Position numbers and translations under genes: made by a program
Notes under the pieces: model-generated
What the model was told of the DNA's origin: nothing
Databases searched by the model: none
Seen by the model: only the letters and a program-made list of their open reading frames with translations
NCBI GenBank assembly: GCA_963930325.1
Contig: CAWVME010000122.1
Coordinates: forward strand, 1-9,353
Origin: CALXJM01 sp963930325
GTDB taxonomy: Bacteria; Bacillota; Clostridia; TANB77; CAG-508
DNA: 9,353 nt
Reading direction: 5' to 3'
Shown: positions 1 to 7,109 of the stretch, piece after piece
How positions within the stretch are numbered: the first letter of the stretch is position 1
How the letters are laid out: each line of letters opens with the position of its first letter

Positions 1-1275
1 ATTCTTTTTATATTCTTCTACTCCTGGTTGGTTGAATGGATTAATTCCTAAAATTTTTCCAGACATTGCACATGATTTTTCAAAAAAATATATTAATTGT
101 CCTAATGATTCTTCATTTAATTTTTCTATAGTAATAACAATGTTTGGCACATCGCCAGAAACATGTGCTTCAATTGTTCCTTGCATTGCTTTTTTATTTA
201 CATAGTCAACTGTTTTTCCAGCTAAAAAGTTAAGTCCATCAATATTGTCTCCATCTAATTTTATTTTTATGTCAGATTTTGGCTTTTCTATATTAATAAC
301 TGTTTCAAATAAATTTCTTCTACCTTGTTGAATATATTGTCCCATAGAATGCAAGTCAGTTGTATTATCTACTCCTGCTGGAAAAATCCCCATTTGTTCT
401 TTTCCTTCACTTTCTCCGTATAGTTGTTTCCACCACTCAGTGAAGAAATGTAATTTAGGTTCATAGTTTACTAAAATTTCTATATTTTTATATAATTTAT
501 ATAAAATATTTCTTACTACGGCAAATTTATAACAATCATTATATTTTAAGTTTGCATCTGCATAAATGTCTTGCGCTAACTTAGCCCCTTCCATTAATTT
601 ATCAATGTCAATACCAGCTACAGCAATAGGCAACAAACCTACTGGAGTTAATACAGAATATCTTCCACCAACATTATCTGGAATAACAAAAGTCTCATAT
701 TTTTCTTCTTCTGATAATTTTTTTAATGCCCCTCTTTCTTTATCTGTTGTAACATAAATTCTTTTTCTTGCTTCTTCAATGCCGTATTTAGTTTCTAACA
801 ATTCTCTAAAAATGCGAAATGCAATTGCTGGTTCTGTTGTTGTTCCTGATTTTGATATAACATTAATTGATAAATCTTTGTCACCTATAATATCAATTAA
901 TTCATTAATATATGTAGAGCTGATGTTATTTCCGGCAAATAAAATAATAGGCGCTTTTCTCTTTTCTGCTGACAGTAAATCCTGAAAACTATGCCCAAGT
1001 GCCTCTATTACCGCTTTTGCGCCTAAGTAAGAGCCTCCTATTCCAATAACCACAAGAATGTCGCTGTCTTTGCGAATTTTTTTTGCAGCTTTCTTAATTC
1101 TTCCAAATTCTGCTTTATCATAATTGGTTGGAAGTTCTATCCAACCTACGAATTCATTTTCATCATTAGCCTTGCTGTGTAAATCTTTATGAATTTTCTC
1201 TACTTTATCTTTATATTTCATAATTTCTTTTTCTGTAATTCCACTGTACTCTAAATTTACCTTTAAGTTTTCCAT
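1..1275 (-). CDS. pgi: Glucose-6-phosphate isomerase, C-terminus cut by window edge
   Basis: This enzyme interconverts glucose-6-phosphate and fructose-6-phosphate in glycolysis and gluconeogenesis, in the cytoplasm. I translated 425 codons from ATG at 1275 to the window edge with no stop. Visible motifs are the sugar-phosphate-binding SIS region VIGIGGSYLGAKA (about residues 76-88), ISKSGTTTEPA (140-150), the family signature GGRYSVLTPVGLLP (203-216), LYGESEGK (285-292), TTDLHSMGQYIQQG (305-318) and NPFNQPGVEEYK near the end. By correspondence with Bacillus-type enzymes the catalytic residues are Glu288, His309 and Lys423, all present. Firmicute Pgi is about 450 residues, so only some 25 residues are missing. 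The start is set by AGGAGG six bases upstream (1282-1287). It follows spoIIP in the same direction but has its own promoter, so it is probably a separate transcript. Confidence 0.97.
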   Translation of the reverse strand, partial: MENLKVNLEYSGITEKEIMKYKDKVEKIHKDLHSKANDENEFVGWIELPTNYDKAEFGRIKKAAKKIRKDSDILVVIGIGGSYLGAKAVIEALGHSFQDLLSAEKRKAPIILFAGNNISSTYINELIDIIGDKDLSINVISKSGTTTEPAIAFRIFRELLETKYGIEEARKRIYVTTDKERGALKKLSEEEKYETFVIPDNVGGRYSVLTPVGLLPIAVAGIDIDKLMEGAKLAQDIYADANLKYNDCYKFAVVRNILYKLYKNIEILVNYEPKLHFFTEWWKQLYGESEGKEQMGIFPAGVDNTTDLHSMGQYIQQGRRNLFETVINIEKPKSDIKIKLDGDNIDGLNFLAGKTVDYVNKKAMQGTIEAHVSGDVPNIVITIEKLNEESLGQLIYFFEKSCAMSGKILGINPFNQPGVEEYKKN

Positions 1276-1281
1276 ATAATT

Positions 1282-1287
1282 CCTCCT
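1282..1287 (-). promoter_or_regulatory. Ribosome binding site of pgi
   Basis: A perfect AGGAGG on the minus strand lies six bases before the ATG at 1275. It fixes the pgi start. Confidence 0.85.
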
Positions 1288-1293
1288 TTTAAT

Positions 1294-1310
1294 ATGATAT
1301 ATGTTATCAT
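1294..1310. repeat. Short palindrome in the pgi leader
   Basis: Six-base arms ATGATA and TATCAT flank a five-base centre, between the predicted pgi transcription start (about 1319) and its ribosome binding site. It could be an operator or a small RNA hairpin, or chance in AT-rich DNA. No known regulator site is recognised. Confidence 0.35.
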
Positions 1311-1325
1311 TTCTATTTTTGTTTC

Positions 1326-1354
1326 ATTTTATTACAAAAGATTTTATTTTTCAA
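1326..1354 (-). promoter_or_regulatory. Sigma-A-type promoter of pgi
   Basis: On the minus strand TTGAAA (1349-1354) and TAAAAT (1326-1331) are separated by exactly 17 bases, close to the vegetative sigma-factor consensus. Transcription would start near 1319, giving a leader of about 44 nt. It lies just downstream of the likely spoIIP terminator, which supports pgi being its own transcription unit. Confidence 0.7.
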
Positions 1355-1385
1355 TAGTATATATGGAAATTTAGATTTATCAACG

Positions 1386-1415
1386 TAAAAAATTGCCACA
1401 CACTTTTTCTGTGCA
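1386..1415 (-). terminator. Likely intrinsic terminator of spoIIP
   Basis: Read on the minus strand, TGCACA and TGTGGCA form a six-pair stem with one bulged G around a nine-base loop, followed at once by ATTTTTT. It lies about 90 nt beyond the spoIIP stop and just before the pgi promoter, where a terminator is expected. The stem is short and bulged, so termination strength is uncertain. Confidence 0.5.
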
Positions 1416-1421
1416 TAGTTA

Positions 1422-1467
1422 TTTTTTGTGGTATGAAAGAAAGTAATTTTTCCTATACCACAAAAAA
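1422..1467. repeat. 13-bp inverted repeat with T-first, A-last arms
   Basis: TTTTTTGTGGTAT (1422-1434) is perfectly complementary to ATACCACAAAAAA (1455-1467). Four inner pairs (GAAA/TTTC) can extend it beyond a two-base bulge. It sits between the spoIIP stop and the probable terminator. A normal terminator has A before and T after the stem. This is the reverse on both strands, so it is not a classical terminator. It may be a 3'-UTR stem or a protein-binding palindrome. Confidence 0.6.
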
Positions 1468-1501
1468 AATCCTTATCAACTTTTCACAATATGCTCTTCA
1501 T

Positions 1502-2647
1502 TTACATGGCGTCTAGTATCTTTGCTAAATATTTCATACTTGTCATACATTCTTCTAGTGTATTTGCTGTTGCTCCCACTTCAATAATAGCCGAACCTGT
1601 AGTTAAATTTTGGTTATAGCGATAATTATTAAGAAGAATTGGCCTAAAAAGTCCTGGATATAGCTCTTCTGCTTTTTGTTGTACTTTAATTGCAAATTTC
1701 AAATTTTGTAACCAATTTGGATGTTCTAGTCCTCCTGCCCCTGTTCCAATAACAAACATTAATTGTGCTGCATATTCTTCACCAATTTTTACTTTTGGTC
1801 CATAATCAGTACCGCTTCCAACTGCATCTCTGTGAAGATCTAATACAATTTGTATATCACTATTTTGTTCTAATATATTTCGAATTGTTTTTTCAGAACG
1901 ATCATAAGAACCACTGTATGCAGGGTAATCATGATAAGTCATGTCATGAATAACCTGATATCCATATCCTTGTAATTGCTTTTCCAGTTCTGTTCCAACT
2001 CTAGCAACACTTTTAGTTAAGTCTGTAGTTCTATAATTTCCACTAGCTTGATACGGATTTTCCTCGGTAGGAGTATAGCTTTCACAAGTATGAGTATGTA
2101 AAAGCAAAATTTTATTTTTATTTACTTCTACATCTGGAACCAACATATCTTCTGTTAATTCATAATCTGATTTATTCCTAATTTGTACACTTCCATAGCT
2201 ATTAGTATAAGCGGCTTTCATGTTCTTTTCCTCCACTACCTCTGTTTTTAAATTTTCTTGCGCTAATTCCACATTTTCTTCTGATAATTGTTCTGCAGTA
2301 TTAGCTTGTTCTGGAGTATTTTCTTCCATCTCTTTTGGAACAATATTATTAATTAAATTAAGCTCCATTCCCAAAATTTTTTCTCCTATGTTTTGCTCAA
2401 TAGTCGCATCATCTTCTCCTCTATTTTCTAAAACTTCTGGTAGGACCGTATCAAGACAATAGGTGTAAGCATATTCTGAAATCTTTTTTGTATTTTCCTC
2501 AATATTTTCTTTTAAATCACCTTGATTTTTTTGTATATCAGGCATAGCAAAATACCTAGTAAAGCAAATAATAATAGCCAGTACTAGAATTGCTTTTACT
2601 AGGTATTTTAATATATCTTTTAAATTAATAACCGCTACATTTATCAT
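1502..2647 (-). CDS. spoIIP: Stage II sporulation protein P (peptidoglycan amidase/endopeptidase)
   Basis: SpoIIP is a membrane-anchored hydrolase that works with SpoIID and SpoIIM to thin septal peptidoglycan and drive engulfment of the forespore. The 381-residue protein has one N-terminal membrane segment (about residues 11-33), a helical region, a Glu-rich linker (about 105-142) and a C-terminal catalytic domain (about 175-381). Family landmarks are LLLHTHTCESY (181-191), VLDLHRDA (268-275) and AIIEVGATANTLEE (353-366). His184, His186, Glu189, His272 and Glu356 are the candidate zinc-binding and catalytic residues. The start is supported by AGGAGA five bases upstream of ATG 2647. In Bacillus spoIIP follows the spore protease gene gpr. 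Here hisS lies upstream and gpr is not seen. Its presence is the best sign that the host forms endospores. Confidence 0.95.
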   Translation of the reverse strand: MINVAVINLKDILKYLVKAILVLAIIICFTRYFAMPDIQKNQGDLKENIEENTKKISEYAYTYCLDTVLPEVLENRGEDDATIEQNIGEKILGMELNLINNIVPKEMEENTPEQANTAEQLSEENVELAQENLKTEVVEEKNMKAAYTNSYGSVQIRNKSDYELTEDMLVPDVEVNKNKILLLHTHTCESYTPTEENPYQASGNYRTTDLTKSVARVGTELEKQLQGYGYQVIHDMTYHDYPAYSGSYDRSEKTIRNILEQNSDIQIVLDLHRDAVGSGTDYGPKVKIGEEYAAQLMFVIGTGAGGLEHPNWLQNLKFAIKVQQKAEELYPGLFRPILLNNYRYNQNLTTGSAIIEVGATANTLEECMTSMKYLAKILDAM

Positions 2648-2776
2648 ATTTTTCTCCTGTTACTTCTTTTAGTAATGTAAATTAATCTTATATTAAATTT
2701 TTTAGATTATTTTACAATACAGCTTGAGTATAGTCTAAAAGAATAAGCAACTCTTACTTTTGTAAACTTATATTTC

Positions 2777-2806
2777 TATATATATTTTTCATCCTGTAGA
2801 ATATGA
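2777..2806 (-). promoter_or_regulatory. Possible sporulation (sigma-E-like) promoter of spoIIP
   Basis: On the minus strand TCATATT (2800-2806) resembles the sigma-E -35 element. It is followed after 15 bases by the AT-rich stretch TATATATA (2777-2784), an imperfect match to the -10 element. It lies about 130 nt before spoIIP. Mother-cell expression fits SpoIIP biology, but AT-rich DNA gives many such matches and a vegetative-type promoter nearer the gene is possible. Confidence 0.3.
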
Positions 2807-2849
2807 TAAATTTTTATTTAATTCTCTATTGCCAATATAATTTTTTGTT

Positions 2850-2892
2850 GTATAAAAAGTAGAGAAAAGTTCTCTCGAAGCGAGATTTATAC
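2850..2892 (-). terminator. Hairpin element abutting the hisS stop; probable end of the recJ-hisS operon
   Basis: An outer stem pairs GTATAAA (2850-2856) with TTTATAC (2886-2892). Inside are two overlapping hairpins: AGAGAA-AAG-TTCTCT (2861-2875) and TCTCG-AAG-CGAGA (2873-2885). They share bases and cannot form together. On the minus strand the first is followed by ACTTTTT, as in a weak intrinsic terminator. The element ends directly against the hisS stop codon. Its core CGAAGCGA (2876-2883) recurs in the hairpin cluster at 9124-9151. Confidence 0.55.
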
Positions 2893-4140
2893 TTATTTTT
2901 GTATTTTCTCTTTTATTTTTTCGGGAAGTAAGTCAATTTCTATTTCTTCTCCTGTTTTCATTTCTTTTATTTTAGCAGTTTGATTTTTTATTTCTGTATC
3001 TCCTATTGTAAGAACATATTGGCTTCCAATTTTGTCTGCATACTTAAATTGAGCTTTTATGCTTCTTCCTTGAATGTCTTTTTCTACATGTAAACCCATT
3101 CTTCTTAAATTTTGAGTTAATTTTGTTGCTACTTTACTTGCTTCATCTCCAATATTAGCAATATAAAGTAATGGCACAGTTCCATCTTCTAGTTTATTAT
3201 ATTTTAAAAATATTTCTACTAGTCTTTCTAATCCCACAGCAAATCCTAATGCTTTGGTTTCTTGTCCTTCAAGCTCTTGAATTAGCCCATCATATCTTCC
3301 TCCACCTAAAATTGTGTATCCTTCTTCTTTTGATATAAACTCAAATACTGTTTTAGTATAATAGTCTAATCCTCGAACAATATTAGTATCTATGGTATAA
3401 GAAATTCCAAGTTCTGATAACATTGATTTTACATTTTCAAAATGTGTTCTACATTCTTCACATAAATAATCTATTATTCTAGGTGCATTTACGTTAAATT
3501 CTTTGCATTTTTCTTCTTTGCAATCCAATATTCTCATTGGATTTTTTTCATATCTAGATTGGCAAGTTTTGCAATAATTTTCTAAATTAGGCTTTATAAA
3601 TTCTCTTAGTGCTTTTTGATACTTTTCTCTACACACGGGACAACCTATACTATTAATAGTAAGTTCAATATCTGGAATATTTAACACTTTAAATATTTCG
3701 TTTGCCATACTCATTATTTCTACATCTGCCAAATACGAATCTGCTCCTATTACTTCTGCTCCTATTTGGTGGAATTCTCTTAATCTCCCCTTTTGAACAT
3801 TTTCATAGCGGTACATTCCCATATTATACCATACCTTTATAGGAGATGGTTTACTCGCCATCCCATTTTCAATATAGGCTCTTACAACTCCGGCAGTCCC
3901 TTCTGGTCTTAAAGTAATGCTTCTACCGCCTTTATCTTCAAAAGTATACATTTCTTTTTGTACAACATCAGTTGTATCTCCTACACCTCTTTGAAATAAT
4001 TCTGTGTGTTCAAATACAGGAGTTCTTATTTCTTTAAAGCTATAATTTTCAAATAATTTTTCTATTTCTCTTTCAATATATTGCCATTGATAACTTTCCT
4101 CTGGTAAAATATCTTTAGTTCCTTTAGGTCTTTGTATCAT
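2893..4140 (-). CDS. hisS: Histidyl-tRNA synthetase
   Basis: This class II synthetase charges tRNA-His with histidine, in the cytoplasm. From the ATG at 4140 it is 415 residues, a normal family length. Motif 1 lies around 37-67, motif 2 includes LRPEGTAG (77-84) and REFHQIGAE (121-129), the histidine signature RGLDYYTKTVFEF spans 256-268 and motif 3 GFAVGLERL spans 299-307. The anticodon-binding domain covers roughly 325-415. The region 164-232 carries four Cys pairs: CPVC, CKTC, CKEEKC and CEEC, suggesting a metal-binding insertion. An upstream in-frame ATG at 4152 would add MEVK, but that codon lies within the GGAGGT ribosome binding site, so 4140 is the real start. It is the last gene of the recJ operon. 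No T-box is visible. Confidence 0.97.
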   Translation of the reverse strand: MIQRPKGTKDILPEESYQWQYIEREIEKLFENYSFKEIRTPVFEHTELFQRGVGDTTDVVQKEMYTFEDKGGRSITLRPEGTAGVVRAYIENGMASKPSPIKVWYNMGMYRYENVQKGRLREFHQIGAEVIGADSYLADVEIMSMANEIFKVLNIPDIELTINSIGCPVCREKYQKALREFIKPNLENYCKTCQSRYEKNPMRILDCKEEKCKEFNVNAPRIIDYLCEECRTHFENVKSMLSELGISYTIDTNIVRGLDYYTKTVFEFISKEEGYTILGGGRYDGLIQELEGQETKALGFAVGLERLVEIFLKYNKLEDGTVPLLYIANIGDEASKVATKLTQNLRRMGLHVEKDIQGRSIKAQFKYADKIGSQYVLTIGDTEIKNQTAKIKEMKTGEEIEIDLLPEKIKEKIQK

Positions 4141-4144
4141 TTTT

Positions 4145-4150
4145 ACCTCC
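4145..4150 (-). promoter_or_regulatory. Ribosome binding site that decides the hisS start
   Basis: GGAGGT on the minus strand precedes ATG 4140 at normal spacing. The alternative ATG at 4152 overlaps this site (ATGGAGGTAAAAATG), so translation from it would have no Shine-Dalgarno sequence. HisRS proteins usually begin close to the I-x-RPKGTKDILP motif, which agrees. Confidence 0.85.
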
Positions 4151-4180
4151 ATTTAAGCTACTAAAAGCTCTAATATTTTT

Positions 4181-4208
4181 TAATTAAGTTTCTATCTTAA
4201 AATTTCAA
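4181..4208 (-). promoter_or_regulatory. Weak candidate internal promoter before hisS
   Basis: Minus-strand TTGAAA (4203-4208) and TAATTA (4181-4186) are 16 bases apart in the 82-nt gap before hisS. It could give hisS some expression independent of rel. AT-rich sequence makes chance matches common. Confidence 0.25.
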
Positions 4209-4222
4209 ACCTAAAACAACAT

Positions 4223-4870
4223 TTAATCCTTTTTAGGCTTTAAATCTAAATATATTTTTTCTTCTTCTCTTATAATAGTTGGCTTGCCATGACCCGGATA
4301 AACAATCGTATCTTCTGGTAATATCATAATTTTATTGGTAATAGAACGCATAATGTCTTCAAAACTTCCAGTAGGCAAATCTGTTCTACCCCAAGTTCCG
4401 CGAAACAAAGTATCTCCTGTAAAAATCATTTTATGCTCCTTACAATAAATACAGATTCCACCTTTTGTATGCCCTGGTGTATGAATAATCTCAAATTCTA
4501 TGTCTCCTAAATGAATTTTATCTTTATCATCTAATCTAGAATCTGCTTCTAGTTCTGGACTATCCATTCCAATATAATATGACAAATTAATCTCTTCTTT
4601 ATATAACCCTTCTGCTTCGGCTCTGTGTATTAATATTTGCCCTTCTAGCTTTTCTTTAATTTCATTTAATGCTCCTATATGGTCTCCGTGGCAATGTGTA
4701 AGAATAATGTATTTCACTTTCACTTTCAATATTTTTACCATTTCAATAATCTTCTCTGCTTCTGCTCCTGGGTCTATAATAAATGCTTCTTTAGTTTTTT
4801 CATCTGCTACAATGTAGCAATTAGTTAGGTCTCCCAATCCTGTATTTAGTTTTATTACTTTTAATATCAT
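4223..4870 (-). CDS. Metallo-beta-lactamase fold hydrolase, glyoxalase II-like
   Basis: This 215-residue cytoplasmic protein has the full metal-binding set of the family: THCHGDH (58-64; His59, His61, Asp63, His64), His134 in HTPGHT, Asp153 in FTGDTLF and His194 in YPGHG. These ligands normally hold two metal ions that activate water to cleave thioesters or related bonds. Overall it resembles short YcbL/GloB-like hydrolases, which lack the C-terminal substrate-binding domain of true glyoxalase II. The natural substrate is unknown. It starts 14 nt after the rel stop, and its ribosome binding site (AGGGGA) lies in that gap, so the two are probably translationally coupled. A gene of this type between rel and hisS is common in Clostridia, but its link to the stringent response is unproven. 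Confidence 0.93.
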   Translation of the reverse strand: MILKVIKLNTGLGDLTNCYIVADEKTKEAFIIDPGAEAEKIIEMVKILKVKVKYIILTHCHGDHIGALNEIKEKLEGQILIHRAEAEGLYKEEINLSYYIGMDSPELEADSRLDDKDKIHLGDIEFEIIHTPGHTKGGICIYCKEHKMIFTGDTLFRGTWGRTDLPTGSFEDIMRSITNKIMILPEDTIVYPGHGKPTIIREEEKIYLDLKPKKD

Positions 4871-4884
4871 TTGTAATTCCCCTT

Positions 4885-7071
4885 CTATTTTCTTCTTTTT
4901 ACTTCATAAACACTGTCTACTTTTCTAAGCAATTTTAGCACCTTGTTTAACTCATCTAAGTTTTCAATTTCAATAGTAATTTCTGTTAAGGCAATTCTTT
5001 CACGATTTGCTTTAGAATTTACTGCCATAAGTTTTGCTTTGGATTCTGACAAAGCCTTAATAATATCTGCCAATAGTCCACTTCTATCATTAGCATAAAT
5101 TTCTATATCTACACTATATGAAGCTTTAACATCTTCTTGCCAATAAACATCAATAATTCTATCTTTCTCTGACAACAAATCATTAATGTTTACGCAATCT
5201 GTACGATGAACAGTAACTCCTCTTCCTTTAGTTACATATCCTATTATACTATCTCCTGGCAATGGATTACAACATTTTGAAAGTTTAACTAAACAATTGT
5301 CAATTCCTTTTACTACAATACCTGCTTTAGAAGTAGTTTTAGAAGGTTTAATGCTCGCTAATTCTTGAATTTTCTCTTCTACATCTTCTTCTTTATGCTC
5401 TTTTTTGTATTCTTCTAGAATTCTAGCAATTATTTTTACAGGTGATATTGCTCCAAAACCAACACTAGCATACATATCTTCTAGCGAATTAAACTTATAG
5501 CGGTCCAAAGCTATTTGTATCCATTCTGGTCTAAACAATTCGCTATATGTCATACCTATTTTTTTAATTTCCTTTTCAATAATATCTTTTCCTTTTTCAA
5601 TGTTTTCTTCTCTTTGCTCTTTTTTAAACCATTGTTGTATTTTATTTTTCGCAGATGAACTTACGATGAACTTTAGCCAGTCTCTACTTGGTCCTTTACT
5701 TGTATCTGAAGTAATAATTTCTACAATATCTCCATTTTGTAGTTTTGTTATAATTGGCATCATTTTATTATTAATTTTGCATCCTACCATTTTGTGACCA
5801 ATTTGTGCATGTATATTATAAGCAAAATCAATTGGAGTACTACCACTCGGCAATACTTTTATGTCTCCTTTGGGTGTAAACACATAGACTTCATCTTCAA
5901 AAAGCTCTGTTTTTAAAGTTTTCATGAATTCTTCTGGATCTTGCATATCTTTTTGCCATTCTAAAGTTTCTCTAAGCCATGCCAGTTTATCATCTGTTAC
6001 AGTTACATTCGATTTTTTATTTTTACTATTATTAGCTTCTTTATACGCCCAATGAGCTGCAATACCAAATTCTGCAACCCTATGCATATCCCAAGTACGT
6101 ACTTGCACTTCAAAAGGTGTTCCTTTTGGGCCCAACAATGTTGTATGTATAGATTGATACATATTTGGTTTCGGCACAGCTATATAGTCCTTAAATCTTC
6201 CTGGCATTGGATTATATAAATCATGAACTACACCTAAAGCAGCATAGCAATCTTTTACAGAATTAACTAAAATGCGAAGAGCAAACAAGTCGTAAATTTG
6301 ATCTAATGTTTTGTTGTCTCTTTGCATTTTTCTATAAATACTGTATAAATGTTTTGCCCTACCTGTAATTTCTGCTTCAATTTTTTCTTTCTTCAAAGCT
6401 ACTCTAATTTCTTCAATAATGCTATCAATAAAAGCCAATCTTTCTTCTCTTTTTTTATCAATTTCTCTTACTAATTCACGAAATTCTTCTGGGTTTAAAT
6501 ATCTAAACGCCAAATCCTCTAGTTCCCATTTAATTGAATAAATTCCTAATCTATTTGCAAGTGGTGCAAACAAATCCATGGTTTCCTGTGCATTAAAAAT
6601 TTGTCTTTCTCTGCTTAAATATTTCAATGTTCTCATATTGTGCAATCTATCTGCCAATTTAATTAGAACCACTCGGATATCTTTTGCCATAGCTAAAAAC
6701 ATTTTTCTATAATCTTCAATTTGTTGTTCCTCTTTAGTCGTATATTGAATACGACTTAGTTTAGTAACTCCGTCTACCATTTCTGCTACAGATTCTCCAA
6801 ATAAATTAACAATGTCTTCCCTTTTTACATCTGTATCTTCTACTAAGTCGTGTAAAAGTGCCGCACATATGGTTTCATCATCTAACTCTAATTTAGCTAT
6901 TGTATAGGCTACATTAAGCGGATGAACAATATATGGCTCCCCAGATTTTCTACATTGATCTCCATGATGTAGCTTTGCATATTCATATGCCTTTTCTATC
7001 ATAGCAATATTAGACTTTGGATTATGTGCTTTAGCTGTTTTTATAATGTTTTCTATTGTAACTTCTTCCAT
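4885..7071 (-). CDS. rel: Bifunctional (p)ppGpp synthetase/hydrolase, long RelA/SpoT family
   Basis: Rel makes and degrades the alarmone (p)ppGpp during amino-acid starvation, sensing uncharged tRNA on ribosomes. The 728-residue protein has the usual full length and order. The HD hydrolase domain is intact: His50, His74-Asp75, Glu78-Asp79 and Asp141. The synthetase domain (about 235-345) has Asp261, the RFKD motif (292-295) typical of bifunctional enzymes rather than EFDD of hydrolase-dead RelA, PKPNMYQSIHTT (300-311) and EVQVRT (321-326). A TGS domain follows (about 390-455). A Cys-rich zinc-type domain has Cys593, Cys600, Cys601, His622 and Cys626. The C-terminal ACT domain spans about 652-728. 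The start is supported by AAGGAG eight bases before the ATG. It follows recJ by 38 nt. No apt gene intervenes, unlike in many Firmicutes. Confidence 0.97.
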   Translation of the reverse strand: MEEVTIENIIKTAKAHNPKSNIAMIEKAYEYAKLHHGDQCRKSGEPYIVHPLNVAYTIAKLELDDETICAALLHDLVEDTDVKREDIVNLFGESVAEMVDGVTKLSRIQYTTKEEQQIEDYRKMFLAMAKDIRVVLIKLADRLHNMRTLKYLSRERQIFNAQETMDLFAPLANRLGIYSIKWELEDLAFRYLNPEEFRELVREIDKKREERLAFIDSIIEEIRVALKKEKIEAEITGRAKHLYSIYRKMQRDNKTLDQIYDLFALRILVNSVKDCYAALGVVHDLYNPMPGRFKDYIAVPKPNMYQSIHTTLLGPKGTPFEVQVRTWDMHRVAEFGIAAHWAYKEANNSKNKKSNVTVTDDKLAWLRETLEWQKDMQDPEEFMKTLKTELFEDEVYVFTPKGDIKVLPSGSTPIDFAYNIHAQIGHKMVGCKINNKMMPIITKLQNGDIVEIITSDTSKGPSRDWLKFIVSSSAKNKIQQWFKKEQREENIEKGKDIIEKEIKKIGMTYSELFRPEWIQIALDRYKFNSLEDMYASVGFGAISPVKIIARILEEYKKEHKEEDVEEKIQELASIKPSKTTSKAGIVVKGIDNCLVKLSKCCNPLPGDSIIGYVTKGRGVTVHRTDCVNINDLLSEKDRIIDVYWQEDVKASYSVDIEIYANDRSGLLADIIKALSESKAKLMAVNSKANRERIALTEITIEIENLDELNKVLKLLRKVDSVYEVKRRK

Positions 7072-7109
7072 AACTTGTTCTCCTTTCTTTCAAAACTTGA
7101 TACTCTCAA

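Noticed and set aside
566..985. Two plus-strand open frames of 63 and 68 codons
   Set aside because: They lie inside pgi on the opposite strand, which encodes all family motifs. They have no supporting signals.
1409..1417. CTGTGCATA shared with 9123-9131
   Set aside because: A nine-base match without similarity in flanking sequence is compatible with chance. It was not treated as evidence of a repeat family.
1376..1490. TTATCAAC repeated at about 1378 and 1473, resembling DnaA boxes
   Set aside because: Neither copy matches TTATNCACA, and there is no dnaA or dnaN context or AT-unwinding array arranged as in an origin.
1765..2462. Plus-strand open frames of 62 and 80 codons
   Set aside because: They are antisense shadows of spoIIP.
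4141..4222. T-box riboswitch before hisS
   Set aside because: The 82-nt gap is too short, and no T-box sequence or terminator/antiterminator pair is visible.
5600..5797. Plus-strand open frame of 65 codons
   Set aside because: It is an antisense shadow within rel.
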